Below, piece by piece: positions 34,838 to 42,221 of a stretch of 64,000 nucleotides of DNA. Below the pieces are notes generated by a model. That model worked only from the letters and a program-made list of their open reading frames with translations, searched no databases and had not been told where the DNA came from. The translations under genes were made by a program, and so were the position numbers. Numbering within the stretch: position 1 is the first letter of the stretch; each line of letters opens with the position of its first letter. Origin of the DNA: Candidatus Poribacteria bacterium (GTDB lineage Bacteria > Poribacteria > WGA-4E > PCPOR2b); assembly GCA_022826645.1 (NCBI GenBank), contig JAJDUM010000030.1:1-64000 (forward strand). The letters run 5' to 3'.

Positions 34838-36103
34838 TCATAGTGTCTTCAAAGTGTCGAAAAAACTTGGGAAGGTTTTGCTCACGCAACCGGGATCCTT
34901 GATCCGGATCCCCGGCACTCTTAAACCGATTAACGAAAAACCCATCGCAACCCGATGGTCTTGGTATGTTTCAATTTCCGTGGGCGTAACTTGAGCGGGT
35001 GAAATCTCAACGCCGTCTTGACGCTCAACGACGGGAACACCAAGCTTGCGAAGTTCTGTCGCCATGGCGTGGATGCGATCTGTTTCTTGGTGGCGCGTAT
35101 GCTCGATGTTCCGAATCGTCACTGGACTCTCTGCGAAAGGGGCGAGGGCCGCGAGGGTCAACGATGTGTCAGATATCGCTTTCATATCAAGATCAATCCC
35201 TTTGAGCCGATCCGGTCCGATGACTTCGATATCATTGCCACACTGTTTCACTTGGCAGCCCATCTGTTCTAATACATTGACAAATTGGACATCGCCTTGT
35301 GCGGAATCCGTGCTCAGATTGGTCACTCGGACGCGACCGCCAGTGATTGCAGCAGCAGCGAAGAAATAGGAGGCTCCAGAAGCATCTGGCTCAACCGCAT
35401 ATTCGCGGGCTTGGTAACGCTGCCCACCTTGAATATGAAAGGATTTATAATTGTGGTGAGTGACCTCTACGCCGAATGCCCTCATCACGGAGATGGTAAG
35501 GTCGATGTAAGGGGTCTTCATCTCTCCCACAACTTCTATCGCTATCCCCTTTTCGGCATAGGGGGCAACAAGCATCAGCGAGGTCAGGAATTGACTGCTT
35601 TTGCTGGCGTCAAGTCGAGTTTCCCCACCCTTGAGTCCGTTTGCTCGAATAACTAACGGCAAAAAATTGTTGTCAAATTTTGAGCGAACATCAACATCAA
35701 GCTGCTTGAGCGCGTCAAGCAGATCCGAAATGGGACGACTCCGGCGCATCGGTGCATCGCCGTCGATGATGAACTCGCCGTTACCGAGCGCGAGATAACT
35801 GACGAGCGGACGTGCTGCCGTACCGGCATTGCCGATATAAAGTTCCGCGTGGTCAACCGGGATCTGCCCACCGTTTCCAACTACTTCAAACGTACATCCT
35901 TCCTCATCCGCTTCAATCTCAACGCCAAGTTTCCGCAACGCCTCGCACATATAGTGGGTGTCATCGCTGAAAAGGGCACCTGTCAACCGAGAACGTCCTT
36001 CAGCAAGCGCGGCAACAAGCAATGCCCGATTTGTATAGCTTTTTGAACCGGGCACTGTGACCGTGGTGTTGACCGCTTTCTGGATAGGTTGGATTTCGAT
36101 CAT
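34838..36103 (-). CDS. aroA: 3-phosphoshikimate 1-carboxyvinyltransferase (EPSP synthase)
   Basis: A 421-residue enzyme joining shikimate-3-phosphate and phosphoenolpyruvate. N-terminal VPGSKSYTNRALLVAALAEG, GNAGTAARPLVSYLAL, DGDAPMRRSRPISDLL and the C-terminal NIEHTRHQETDRIHAMATELRKLG are diagnostic. With aroK and aroQ downstream it forms a shikimate-pathway cluster interrupted by the peroxiredoxin gene. Confidence 0.95.
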   Translation of the reverse strand: MIEIQPIQKAVNTTVTVPGSKSYTNRALLVAALAEGRSRLTGALFSDDTHYMCEALRKLGVEIEADEEGCTFEVVGNGGQIPVDHAELYIGNAGTAARPLVSYLALGNGEFIIDGDAPMRRSRPISDLLDALKQLDVDVRSKFDNNFLPLVIRANGLKGGETRLDASKSSQFLTSLMLVAPYAEKGIAIEVVGEMKTPYIDLTISVMRAFGVEVTHHNYKSFHIQGGQRYQAREYAVEPDASGASYFFAAAAITGGRVRVTNLSTDSAQGDVQFVNVLEQMGCQVKQCGNDIEVIGPDRLKGIDLDMKAISDTSLTLAALAPFAESPVTIRNIEHTRHQETDRIHAMATELRKLGVPVVERQDGVEISPAQVTPTEIETYQDHRVAMGFSLIGLRVPGIRIKDPGCVSKTFPSFFDTLKTL

Positions 36104-36301
36104 TGAGAAATTCCCTGTTTTTCGACTTATAGTGAACAGGACTTACGCAGCTAGCCGTAGGCGGGGCATCTTGCCCCGCCCTTAACGCTTTCATCGTGAT
36201 TACACTCTGTTTTTACATGAGCCAAAATATAGTAAACACGAGAAATAAGGAAACATTTATCAAAGTCCCCCTGATAAGGGGGATTTAGGGGGTTAGGAGA
36301 T
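36104..36301. repeat. Composite of repeat ends between aroA and a DapA-like gene
   Basis: The stretch contains AGGACTTACGCAG at 36138 with ggcggggcatcttgccccgcc, then tacactctgtttttacatgagcc (a 'GCTCATGT' family right end at ~36222). Only one end of each family is present, so it looks like joined remnants. No gene is seen. Confidence 0.5.
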
Positions 36302-36429
36302 TTATGGTGACTTCTAAAAATAATAGACACCTTCGCCCCGGTAGGTGCGGTTTCTCCCGACAGGTCGGGATCCCGATTTATCGGGAGAAACCGGTTTGGA
36401 GTGCCTCATAATTCTAAGATCCACTATAA
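36302..36429. repeat. Inverted-repeat element, family 'TTATAGTG', copy b
   Basis: Left end TTATGGTGACTTCTAAAAATAATAGACACC; right end, reversed, TTATAGTGGATCTTAGAATTATGAGGCACTCC. An extra palindrome tctcccgacaggtcgggatcccgatttatcgggaga is inserted in the core. Its right end is read as the last codons of the DapA-like gene, TAT AGT GGA TCT TAG. Confidence 0.75.
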
Positions 36430-37322
36430 ATGAGCCCGTGTTCGACGAGTAAATCCCGTAATTCACCTCTCGCTGCATCGTCCACCGGGAGAAGGGGGCT
36501 GGCAGTATGGTGGCTGCAGACACCAAGGAGTTCCATACAGGCTTTCAGACAACTAATTGCTGCGCCGTAGCCGTAGAGTTTGCTCAGTTCGAGGATCTGT
36601 TTCTGCAAGCGATGGACCTCATCAATCTGGCGCGCCTTCGCTGCATCATACAGCTGCACAGAGGTTTTCGGATCGACGTTAGAGATTGAAATAACGGCAC
36701 CCGCTGCCCCAAACAAGATCGCAGCACCCGCCAACGTATAGGAGCCGAGCATAATCGAGAAATCCTCGTTGTCGCCGAGGTAAGCAAGCATTTTGAGGTA
36801 GTTTGTCCAATCCCCTGAGCTATCCTTGATCCCGACGATATTCTCCACACCCTCTGCTAAATCGCGAACGACCTCCGGTGGGATCGCGGTCTTCACCATC
36901 ACCGGGATGTTGTAGATAACCACCGGTAGATCGGTGCTTTGGGCGATAGTCTTATAGAAATCGACAATATCAGCATCGCCGGTTGACGGATAGTAGTAGG
37001 GCGGGGTTGCTGCAACGGCATCGATCTTAAATTCCTGTGCGATCTCAATATTCTGGACAACCCGTTGGGTACTTGAATCCATCACGCCGCAAATAATCGG
37101 AACACGCCCACCAACCGTGTTAGCAGCAATTTCGACTGCACGTTGTCGCTCCGCATTTGTCAGTGTCGTGAACTCCCCCGAAGTGCCAAGCAGGTAGATG
37201 CCGTGCACACCGTTATCAATTAAACGGTTAAGATGCTTCACAAACCCCAATTCATCAATCCGTTCTTTCTCATCCAAAGGTGTGATCGTTGGTGTTAGAA
37301 TACCTTCAAATCGTCCCTTCAT
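36414..37322 (-). CDS. Dihydrodipicolinate synthase-family aldolase
   Basis: A 302-residue DapA-family protein: GILTPTITPLDEKERID, LLGTSGEFTTL, the Tyr in VVIYNIPVMVKT and the Schiff-base Lys in IVGIKDSSGDW. In lysine synthesis the enzyme joins pyruvate and aspartate semialdehyde; with three paralogues in this window its own role is uncertain. AAGGAG lies 8 bp before ATG 37322. The last residues, IYSGS and the stop, are encoded by the end of a repeat element, so the original C-terminus has been replaced. Confidence 0.85.
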   Translation of the reverse strand: MKGRFEGILTPTITPLDEKERIDELGFVKHLNRLIDNGVHGIYLLGTSGEFTTLTNAERQRAVEIAANTVGGRVPIICGVMDSSTQRVVQNIEIAQEFKIDAVAATPPYYYPSTGDADIVDFYKTIAQSTDLPVVIYNIPVMVKTAIPPEVVRDLAEGVENIVGIKDSSGDWTNYLKMLAYLGDNEDFSIMLGSYTLAGAAILFGAAGAVISISNVDPKTSVQLYDAAKARQIDEVHRLQKQILELSKLYGYGAAISCLKACMELLGVCSHHTASPLLPVDDAARGELRDLLVEHGLIYSGS

Positions 37323-37351
37323 ACTGTTTTTCTCCTTGATAGACGGCTGTA

Positions 37352-38290
37352 TCAATGGTACTTCTTAAGCGGTTTAAGTGCCTCCTGTACCTCTGCTGAA
37401 ATTTCGGCGGGAACTCGCGGGTTAAAGGGACCTCCTGTGCCGCCCACAATATCACTGAAGCCGCTGAGATTCATCGCTTCTATTACAGCGGAATAGTTAT
37501 AGAGGCGTTCATTCACGAAACGAATCTCTTCAAGGGCGAAGATGTCCGCTTCAATTTGCCGGGAGGTCTCGTAATCACCACGACGTTGGGCGTTGTTAAT
37601 CTCGTCGGAGGCGCGCGCGCATAAGACAGCGATTCCTGACGTATGCCCTTTCGTGCCGAGTTCCGCAGGGCGTGTGCATCTATCACCGATCCCCCAGACC
37701 ACAAGACCACTGTCCCCCACACCATCAATGATTGACTCTACATCTTCTACACCTGTCCCAATCTTAACGCCGATGAAGTGAGGCGAGTCCTTGACCAGAC
37801 GGACCATTGCGTCAAGTTCACGTTTCTGGCGGAAGTAGTAGAGGAATCGTGCGCCGCAAGATTCGCCATACTTTTCGCCAAACTTCATGTACTGTTCATA
37901 TACGCCTTCGGGGTTTGAGATTCCTGTTAAAGGCATTATCAGATATACGTCCGGTGGGCGCTGCAAGTTGGATTGTGCCTCGATGAGTTTCCCGGCGTCT
38001 CCGATTGGGTTCGGTACGATACCTGACATCAGGACGCCATCACCCGCCATTTCACGACCAGTGGCATCCATCACACGGGTCTGATCCTCCAAACTGACGT
38101 GATGAACGAGGCTCGTCCCGGCAATTGCAATCACGCGCTTCCGGTCGCCTTCGAGATAGTTGTTCTCCATCAGATAGTTGATATTTTTTGCGTGCCCTGC
38201 ATAGTCAATTTCGTCATCTTTGAAGGGGATGATTGGAATTGCTGTCACAGAATCTAAAGCATCTAAAAGGGTCGGCGTGTCAATAGACAT
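37352..38290 (-). CDS. DapA-like aldolase, divergent paralogue
   Basis: A 312-residue aldolase-fold protein with TAIPIIPFKDDEIDYAGHAKNINYLMEN, AGTSLVHHVSLEDQTRV, a Tyr pair in ARFLYYFRQ and the likely Schiff-base Lys in HFIGVKIGTG. It is far from canonical DapA: the GTTGE motif is replaced by AGTSLV. It lies 29 bp upstream of the second DapA-like gene, so the two are co-transcribed and may act on related keto acids. Confidence 0.75.
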   Translation of the reverse strand: MSIDTPTLLDALDSVTAIPIIPFKDDEIDYAGHAKNINYLMENNYLEGDRKRVIAIAGTSLVHHVSLEDQTRVMDATGREMAGDGVLMSGIVPNPIGDAGKLIEAQSNLQRPPDVYLIMPLTGISNPEGVYEQYMKFGEKYGESCGARFLYYFRQKRELDAMVRLVKDSPHFIGVKIGTGVEDVESIIDGVGDSGLVVWGIGDRCTRPAELGTKGHTSGIAVLCARASDEINNAQRRGDYETSRQIEADIFALEEIRFVNERLYNYSAVIEAMNLSGFSDIVGGTGGPFNPRVPAEISAEVQEALKPLKKYH

Positions 38291-38352
38291 AAATGTTCTC
38301 CCGTTAATCTAAATTCGCAGTGGTACCTTCCGGCTTACAAACAATTTTATTC

Positions 38353-38413
38353 AGGACTTACGCAGCCAGCCGTAGGCGGGGCATCTTGCCCCGTCCTGAA
38401 ATGCGTAAGTCCT
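38353..38413. repeat. Short inverted-repeat element 'AGGACTTACGCA'
   Basis: AGGACTTACGCAG at the left and TGCGTAAGTCCT at the right are perfect 12-bp inverted repeats enclosing ggcggggcatcttgccccg. A second complete copy lies at 39259-39405 with a target duplication, and a half copy at 36138. Confidence 0.75.
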
Positions 38414-38472
38414 ATTATTGATAAATTAAGTTTAGCAGAATTTTCCTGTGATGTCAATGGTCAACATTTTCC

Positions 38473-38501
38473 TTGCAGAAATGGCGCAATTGTGCTACAC
38501 T
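38473..38501 (+). promoter_or_regulatory. Likely promoter of the pyrimidine locus
   Basis: TTGCAG (38473-38478), 17-bp spacer, TACACT (38496-38501). The match is moderate, but the position suits a leader of ~170 nt that contains the PyrR attenuator. Confidence 0.45.
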
Positions 38502-38536
38502 TATAGCGTCTTTATAGTAACGGCGAATATGCCTTC

Positions 38537-38571
38537 CCCTTTTAATCTGATCCCGTGAGGTTAGGAAAGGG
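38537..38571 (+). promoter_or_regulatory. PyrR-binding RNA loop (anti-antiterminator)
   Basis: GATCCCGTGAGGTT at 38549-38562 matches the PyrR recognition consensus ARUCCNGNGAGGYU at 13 of 14 positions. It forms the expected hairpin: upper stem CTGA/TTAG around the loop TCCCGTGAGG, an asymmetric internal loop, and lower stem CCCTTT/AAAGGG. PyrR with UMP would stabilise it and allow termination. Confidence 0.85.
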
Positions 38572-38636
38572 TATCACTCATGATTTATAGCTACACCCAT
38601 ATCTTAAAAACGATCGAACTTAAGTGCCTCCCTCTT
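38566..38636 (+). promoter_or_regulatory. Antiterminator of the pyr attenuator
   Basis: AAAGGG (38566-38571) and CACT (38575-38578) can pair with AGTG (38623-38626) and CCCTcTT (38630-38636, one bulged C). Forming this helix uses the 3' side of the PyrR hairpin and the 5' side of the terminator, so it excludes both. Confidence 0.65.
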
Positions 38637-38657
38637 TTTGCAGGGGAGGCTTTTTTT
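38626..38657 (+). terminator. Attenuator terminator upstream of the HD-domain gene
   Basis: GCCTCCC - tctttttgcag - GGGAGGC followed by seven T. A strong intrinsic terminator 20 bp before the ATG, the output stage of the PyrR attenuator. Confidence 0.9.
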
Positions 38658-38677
38658 ATGCCCGGATTCAATAGTAT

Positions 38678-39253
38678 ATGAATGCACAGACTGTATTAGA
38701 CTTCATTGAAGAGATTGGCGTTCTCAAGAATCTGCCGCGCACCGGTTGGCGTTTTCGCGGTATCAAAGATGCTGAGAGTGTCGCAGATCACTGTTATCGG
38801 GTGTCGCTTCTATCGATGATTCTAGCGGATGTATTGACGGAGCAGGATGTTCCGTTAGATGTGGAAAAAGTGATGCGCCTCGCATTGTTGCACGAGGTCG
38901 CTGAAGCGCGGATTGGGGATTTACCGTTTCCGACCCTCAAATATATACCCCAAGAGATCAAAGAAGCAGGGGAACGCGCTGCCGTTGAATCGATGTTTGA
39001 ACACTTTGGTCCGCTCCAAGAAAAGTATATCCAACTTTGGAAGGAATTTGAGGAAGGGACATCTATTGAGGGAAAGTTGGTGCGGGCTGCTGATAAACTT
39101 GAGTTGATGGTTCAAGTTTTAGAGTACGAGAAAATTGGCTATCGATCGCTGGACAAATTTTGGGCAAATCCGTGGAATTATCGGAACTTTGACGATTTTT
39201 CCCTAGTACAAGAAATTATGGATCTACTGTATCAGAGACGGGAAGATTTATAG
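38678..39253 (+). CDS. HD-domain phosphohydrolase (YfbR/HDDC2-like nucleotidase)
   Basis: A 191-residue metal-dependent phosphohydrolase related to deoxynucleoside 5'-monophosphatases. The opening LDFIEEIGVLKNLPRTGWRFRGIKDAESVADHCYRVSLLSM carries the first His. The HD pair appears as LLHEVAEARIGDLPF, with Glu in place of the usual Asp; the last Asp is in RAADKLELMVQ. It is the first gene after a PyrR attenuator, so UMP level should control it, and a role in pyrimidine nucleotide turnover follows by inference. No Shine-Dalgarno is seen. Its final Leu and stop (TTA TAG) coincide with the end of a repeat element. Confidence 0.82.
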   Translation: MNAQTVLDFIEEIGVLKNLPRTGWRFRGIKDAESVADHCYRVSLLSMILADVLTEQDVPLDVEKVMRLALLHEVAEARIGDLPFPTLKYIPQEIKEAGERAAVESMFEHFGPLQEKYIQLWKEFEEGTSIEGKLVRAADKLELMVQVLEYEKIGYRSLDKFWANPWNYRNFDDFSLVQEIMDLLYQRREDL

Positions 39254-39505
39254 TAAATAGGAGTTACGCAGTTGAACCATAAATTCAATGGGGCGTCGCC
39301 AATGCGGGGCATCTTGCCCCGCATCCTCCTACCGATGAATCGCCGAACTATCCCATGATAAGGGAGGCAGGAGATTGGCTTTAACCGTTCAACTGCGTAA
39401 GTCCTAGTAAATTCTAAAAATAAATAAACACCTTTGCTCCCCGGTAGGTGCGGTTTCCAACCGCACCGGTTTGGAGTGTCTCATTAATTCTAAGATCCAC
39501 TATAA
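39248..39505. repeat. Inverted-repeat element, family 'TTATAGTG', copy c, split by another element
   Basis: Outer ends TTATAGTAAAT (39248) and, reversed, TTATAGTGGATCTTAG (39505). A second element (39259-39405) is inserted in its left repeat and duplicates AGTAAAT. Removing it restores TTATAGTAAATTCTAAAAATAAATAAACACC. Confidence 0.8.
39259..39405. repeat. Inverted-repeat element 'AGGACTTACGCA' with 7-bp target duplication
   Basis: Terminal repeats AGGAGTTACGCAGTTGAAC and, reversed, AGGACTTACGCAGTTGAAC (one mismatch), flanked by AGTAAAT at 39252-39258 and 39406-39412. A 147-bp non-coding, MITE-like element between the HD gene and pyrR. Confidence 0.88.
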
Positions 39506-39534
39506 TTTGAGGAGTATTGATGTGAGGACAGGCT

Positions 39535-40089
39535 ATGCAAATGCGTGAGAAAACACAAGTGATGACAGCGGAGGATATCCGACGGGCGGTGGTCCGAATA
39601 TCGCATGAGATTTTAGAGCGGAGTCACCAGGAAATCGCTGAGCTGGCAATCATTGGCGTTAAAAGTCGGGGCGATCACTTGGCGCGTCGAATCGCTGAGA
39701 ATCTGGAACGAACCGAGGGGATCCAAGTCCCGGTCGGCGTCGTCGATGTGCGGCTCTATCGAGATGACGTGAACCTATATGACGAGACAATTAAAGCGAA
39801 TCTCACGGAGATCCCGTTTGATCCCACAGGAAAACGTGTCATCTTGGTCGATGAGGTACTTTACACCGGGCGCACTGTCCGTGCTGCAATGGACGCAGTC
39901 ATGGACTTTGGACGACCCGCCGCCATTCAGTTGGCAGTTCTCATTGATCGGGGGCATCGGGAACTCCCGATTGCGGCGGACTATACCGGTAAGAATATCC
40001 CAACCTCGCGCAAGGAGATTGTTCGTGTTCAGTTGGTCGAAGAAGATGGAGTGGACCAGGCGACGATCTACGAGGAGGATGATTCATGA
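39535..40089 (+). CDS. pyrR: PyrR bifunctional regulator / uracil phosphoribosyltransferase
   Basis: A 184-residue PyrR. The PRPP-binding motif is VILVDEVLYTGRTVRAAMDA; the N-terminus MTAEDIRRAVVRISHEILER and the basic segment IIGVKSRGDHLARRIAE, used in RNA binding, are typical. With UMP it binds the leader hairpin seen at 38537-38571 and causes termination. Two repeat elements lie between the HD gene and pyrR, so part of its transcription may be uncoupled. Its stop overlaps pyrC by ATGA. Confidence 0.93.
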   Translation: MQMREKTQVMTAEDIRRAVVRISHEILERSHQEIAELAIIGVKSRGDHLARRIAENLERTEGIQVPVGVVDVRLYRDDVNLYDETIKANLTEIPFDPTGKRVILVDEVLYTGRTVRAAMDAVMDFGRPAAIQLAVLIDRGHRELPIAADYTGKNIPTSRKEIVRVQLVEEDGVDQATIYEEDDS

Positions 40090-41354
40090 GTCGGATACTC
40101 ATCCGTAATGGCCACATTATTGATCCCGCCAACCGGATTGACACTATCGGCGATCTCCTAATTCGTGATGGGAAAATCGCTCAAATCGGTGACCGAATCG
40201 AAGCTGAGGCTTCCCAAACCGTTGACGCAGAGGGACTGATTGTTACACCGGGCTTGGTCGATATGCACGTTCATCTCCGGGAACCCGGCTTTGAGCACAA
40301 GGAGACGATCGCATCAGGCACCCGTGCGGCGGCGGCGGGTGGATTTACTTCCGTTGCGTGCATGGCGAACACCAATCCGGTGGCGGATTCGCCCGAGGTC
40401 ATCGGATTAATACGGTCGCGAGCGCGGAAAGATGGTGCGACAAATGTGTTTCCAATCGGCAGCATCACGAAAAATCTTGATGGTAAGGTATTGACGGATG
40501 TTCCAGCACTGCTGGAAGCAGGAGTCGTCGGGCTGTCGGACGACGGTAAAACAGTCATGAACGCTGGGTTGATGCGCGATGTGCTAACGTTGAGCGCGGA
40601 ACACGCTTTTCCTGTCATGGTTCACTGCCAAGAGCATAACCTCGATGTGGGGGCGGTCATGAATCTCGGGGAAACATCGCGTCGCCTGAATCTGCCCGGA
40701 AGTCCCAACGCAGCCGAAGATATCATCGTTGCCCGCGACATCATGCTCGCTGAGTTGACCGGCGGTCATCTCCATGTCCTCCACGTCAGTACGGCGGGAT
40801 CGGTTGATCTCGTCCGTTGGGGTAAACGCAGAGGCGTCAATGTAACTGCCGAAGCGATGCCGCATCACTTTACGCTAACCGATGCCGCAGTCGAAGAACA
40901 CGGCACAGATGCCAAAATGCACCCACCCCTGCGCACACAGGCTGACGTTGATGCTGTCATTGAGGGGATCAAGGACGGCACACTGGATGCGATTGCGACC
41001 GACCACGCGCCACATGCCCCGTTTGAAAAGGCAGGAGGTATGCTTGAAGCTCCACCGGGCATCATCGGATCAGAGACCTGCGTCCCGCTCGTATTTGACC
41101 GACTTATCCATACTGGACAGCTCTCGTTACCGGAAGCGATAGCGAAGATGACCTGTGTTCCGGCGCAGATTCTGCAGATTAATCGCGGGACACTCTCGAT
41201 CGGAGCGGCCGCGGACGTCACGTTGATAGACTCGGAAAAGGTTGCGACGGTGGAGGTAGGTCAATCCCCCTCCAAAAGCCGCAACACCCCCTTCGACGGT
41301 TGGGAATTGAAGGGGTGGTCCCTGATGACCCTCCGGGACGGTGTTATTACCTGA
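40086..41354 (+). CDS. pyrC: Dihydroorotase, class I
   Basis: A 422-residue zinc amidohydrolase. Metal ligands: DMHVHLREPGFEHKE, the carboxylated-Lys region around GSITKNLDGK, MVHCQEH, LHVLHVST and IATDHAPH. It closes carbamoyl-aspartate to dihydroorotate. It is translationally coupled to pyrR. pyrB (aspartate carbamoyltransferase), usually between pyrR and pyrC, is not here or elsewhere in the window. Confidence 0.95.
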   Translation: MSRILIRNGHIIDPANRIDTIGDLLIRDGKIAQIGDRIEAEASQTVDAEGLIVTPGLVDMHVHLREPGFEHKETIASGTRAAAAGGFTSVACMANTNPVADSPEVIGLIRSRARKDGATNVFPIGSITKNLDGKVLTDVPALLEAGVVGLSDDGKTVMNAGLMRDVLTLSAEHAFPVMVHCQEHNLDVGAVMNLGETSRRLNLPGSPNAAEDIIVARDIMLAELTGGHLHVLHVSTAGSVDLVRWGKRRGVNVTAEAMPHHFTLTDAAVEEHGTDAKMHPPLRTQADVDAVIEGIKDGTLDAIATDHAPHAPFEKAGGMLEAPPGIIGSETCVPLVFDRLIHTGQLSLPEAIAKMTCVPAQILQINRGTLSIGAAADVTLIDSEKVATVEVGQSPSKSRNTPFDGWELKGWSLMTLRDGVIT

Positions 41355-41657
41355 AATGTGGGAGTGGCATCCTTGCCACGACGTGAAACGTAAAAATCAT
41401 TGGTTCATCGGTTTTAGCCCCAGCGGGGCGACATGTTTATAGCACACCGATAAACAAATATCCTAAAGCCCCAGTTTTGAATCCCGATTTATCGGGGCGG
41501 GGCGACATGTGTATCCGAAGCGCGAAACGTAAGAAGAATGAATGAACCAACCGACTAATGAACCAAGTGGGAACGACTTAACTAGCACCAAAGGTTATTA
41601 TCTGAAGCGTGATCTGTAAGAAGAAATAGAATAAGTCCTTTCTAAACGGGGTGGGAT
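41355..41657. repeat. Gap with 'agccccag..ggggcgacatgt' repeats
   Basis: No gene. Two copies of agccccag...ggggcgacatgt lie at ~41416 and ~41471, the second split by tttgaatcccgatttatcgggg. Inverted 'cgtgaaacgt' and 'gcgaaacgt' blocks flank them. The same repeat occurs at 56295-56372. Confidence 0.6.
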
Positions 41658-42212
41658 ATGGCTAAGGATGAACGCTTCAGCAATTTGCCTGCGATAGAAA
41701 CAGAAAAACTGCTCTTAAGAAAGTTAGAGATGGCGGATGCCGAAGATATATTTGAATGGGTTTCAGACCCGCAAGTAACAGCATATCTCTTCTGGCGTGC
41801 ACACCAATCAATAGAAGATAGCAGAGATTTTATCGCATGGGTAACAGCCGGTGATTTCGCGTGCTGGGGAGTTGTCCTGACTGAGAACAATAAGGTCATC
41901 GGTAACTGCTTCTTGCACAATGTGAACTTTGAACACAAAAGGGCGGAGATCGCCTTCAATATTGCGCGGAAGTATTGGAGTGAGGGTTACGCAACCGAAA
42001 CCGCTCAGGCGGTCATACAATTCGGATTTCAGAGATGGCAGCTCAATCGAATTGAGGGAACCTGCATGGTTGAAAACCGTGCCTCCGCTCGCGTGATGGA
42101 GAAATCCGGTATGACCCTTGAGGGTGTCATGCGAAAATATGTCTATATTAAAGGACAGTTTCACGATATGAAATTGTACTCAATTCTGAGGTCCGACTCG
42201 CAACAGTTATAG
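41658..42212 (+). CDS. GNAT-family N-acetyltransferase (RimJ/RimL-like)
   Basis: A 184-residue acetyltransferase. LLLRKLEMADAEDIFEWVSDPQVTAYLFW is the typical RimJ/RimL opening; the acetyl-CoA loop is near FNIARKYWSEGYATETAQAV, and NRIEGTCMVENRASARVMEKSGMTLEGVMRKY ends the fold. Substrate (protein N-terminus or small amine) is unknown. It lies 9 bp before the methyltransferase gene and seems part of the cassette inserted between pyrC and carA. Confidence 0.85.
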   Translation: MAKDERFSNLPAIETEKLLLRKLEMADAEDIFEWVSDPQVTAYLFWRAHQSIEDSRDFIAWVTAGDFACWGVVLTENNKVIGNCFLHNVNFEHKRAEIAFNIARKYWSEGYATETAQAVIQFGFQRWQLNRIEGTCMVENRASARVMEKSGMTLEGVMRKYVYIKGQFHDMKLYSILRSDSQQL

Positions 42213-42221
42213 AGGTAGTCG

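Noticed and set aside
34838-36103. MurA instead of AroA for the carboxyvinyltransferase
   Set aside because: The VPGSKSYTNRALL, DGDAPMRRSRPISDLL and HQETDRIHAM motifs are those of EPSP synthase.
38581-38620. preQ1-I riboswitch-like string 'tatagctacaccc ... aaaaac' in the pyr leader
   Set aside because: The required P1 helix does not form, there is no queuosine gene nearby, and the PyrR loop, antiterminator and terminator explain the leader.
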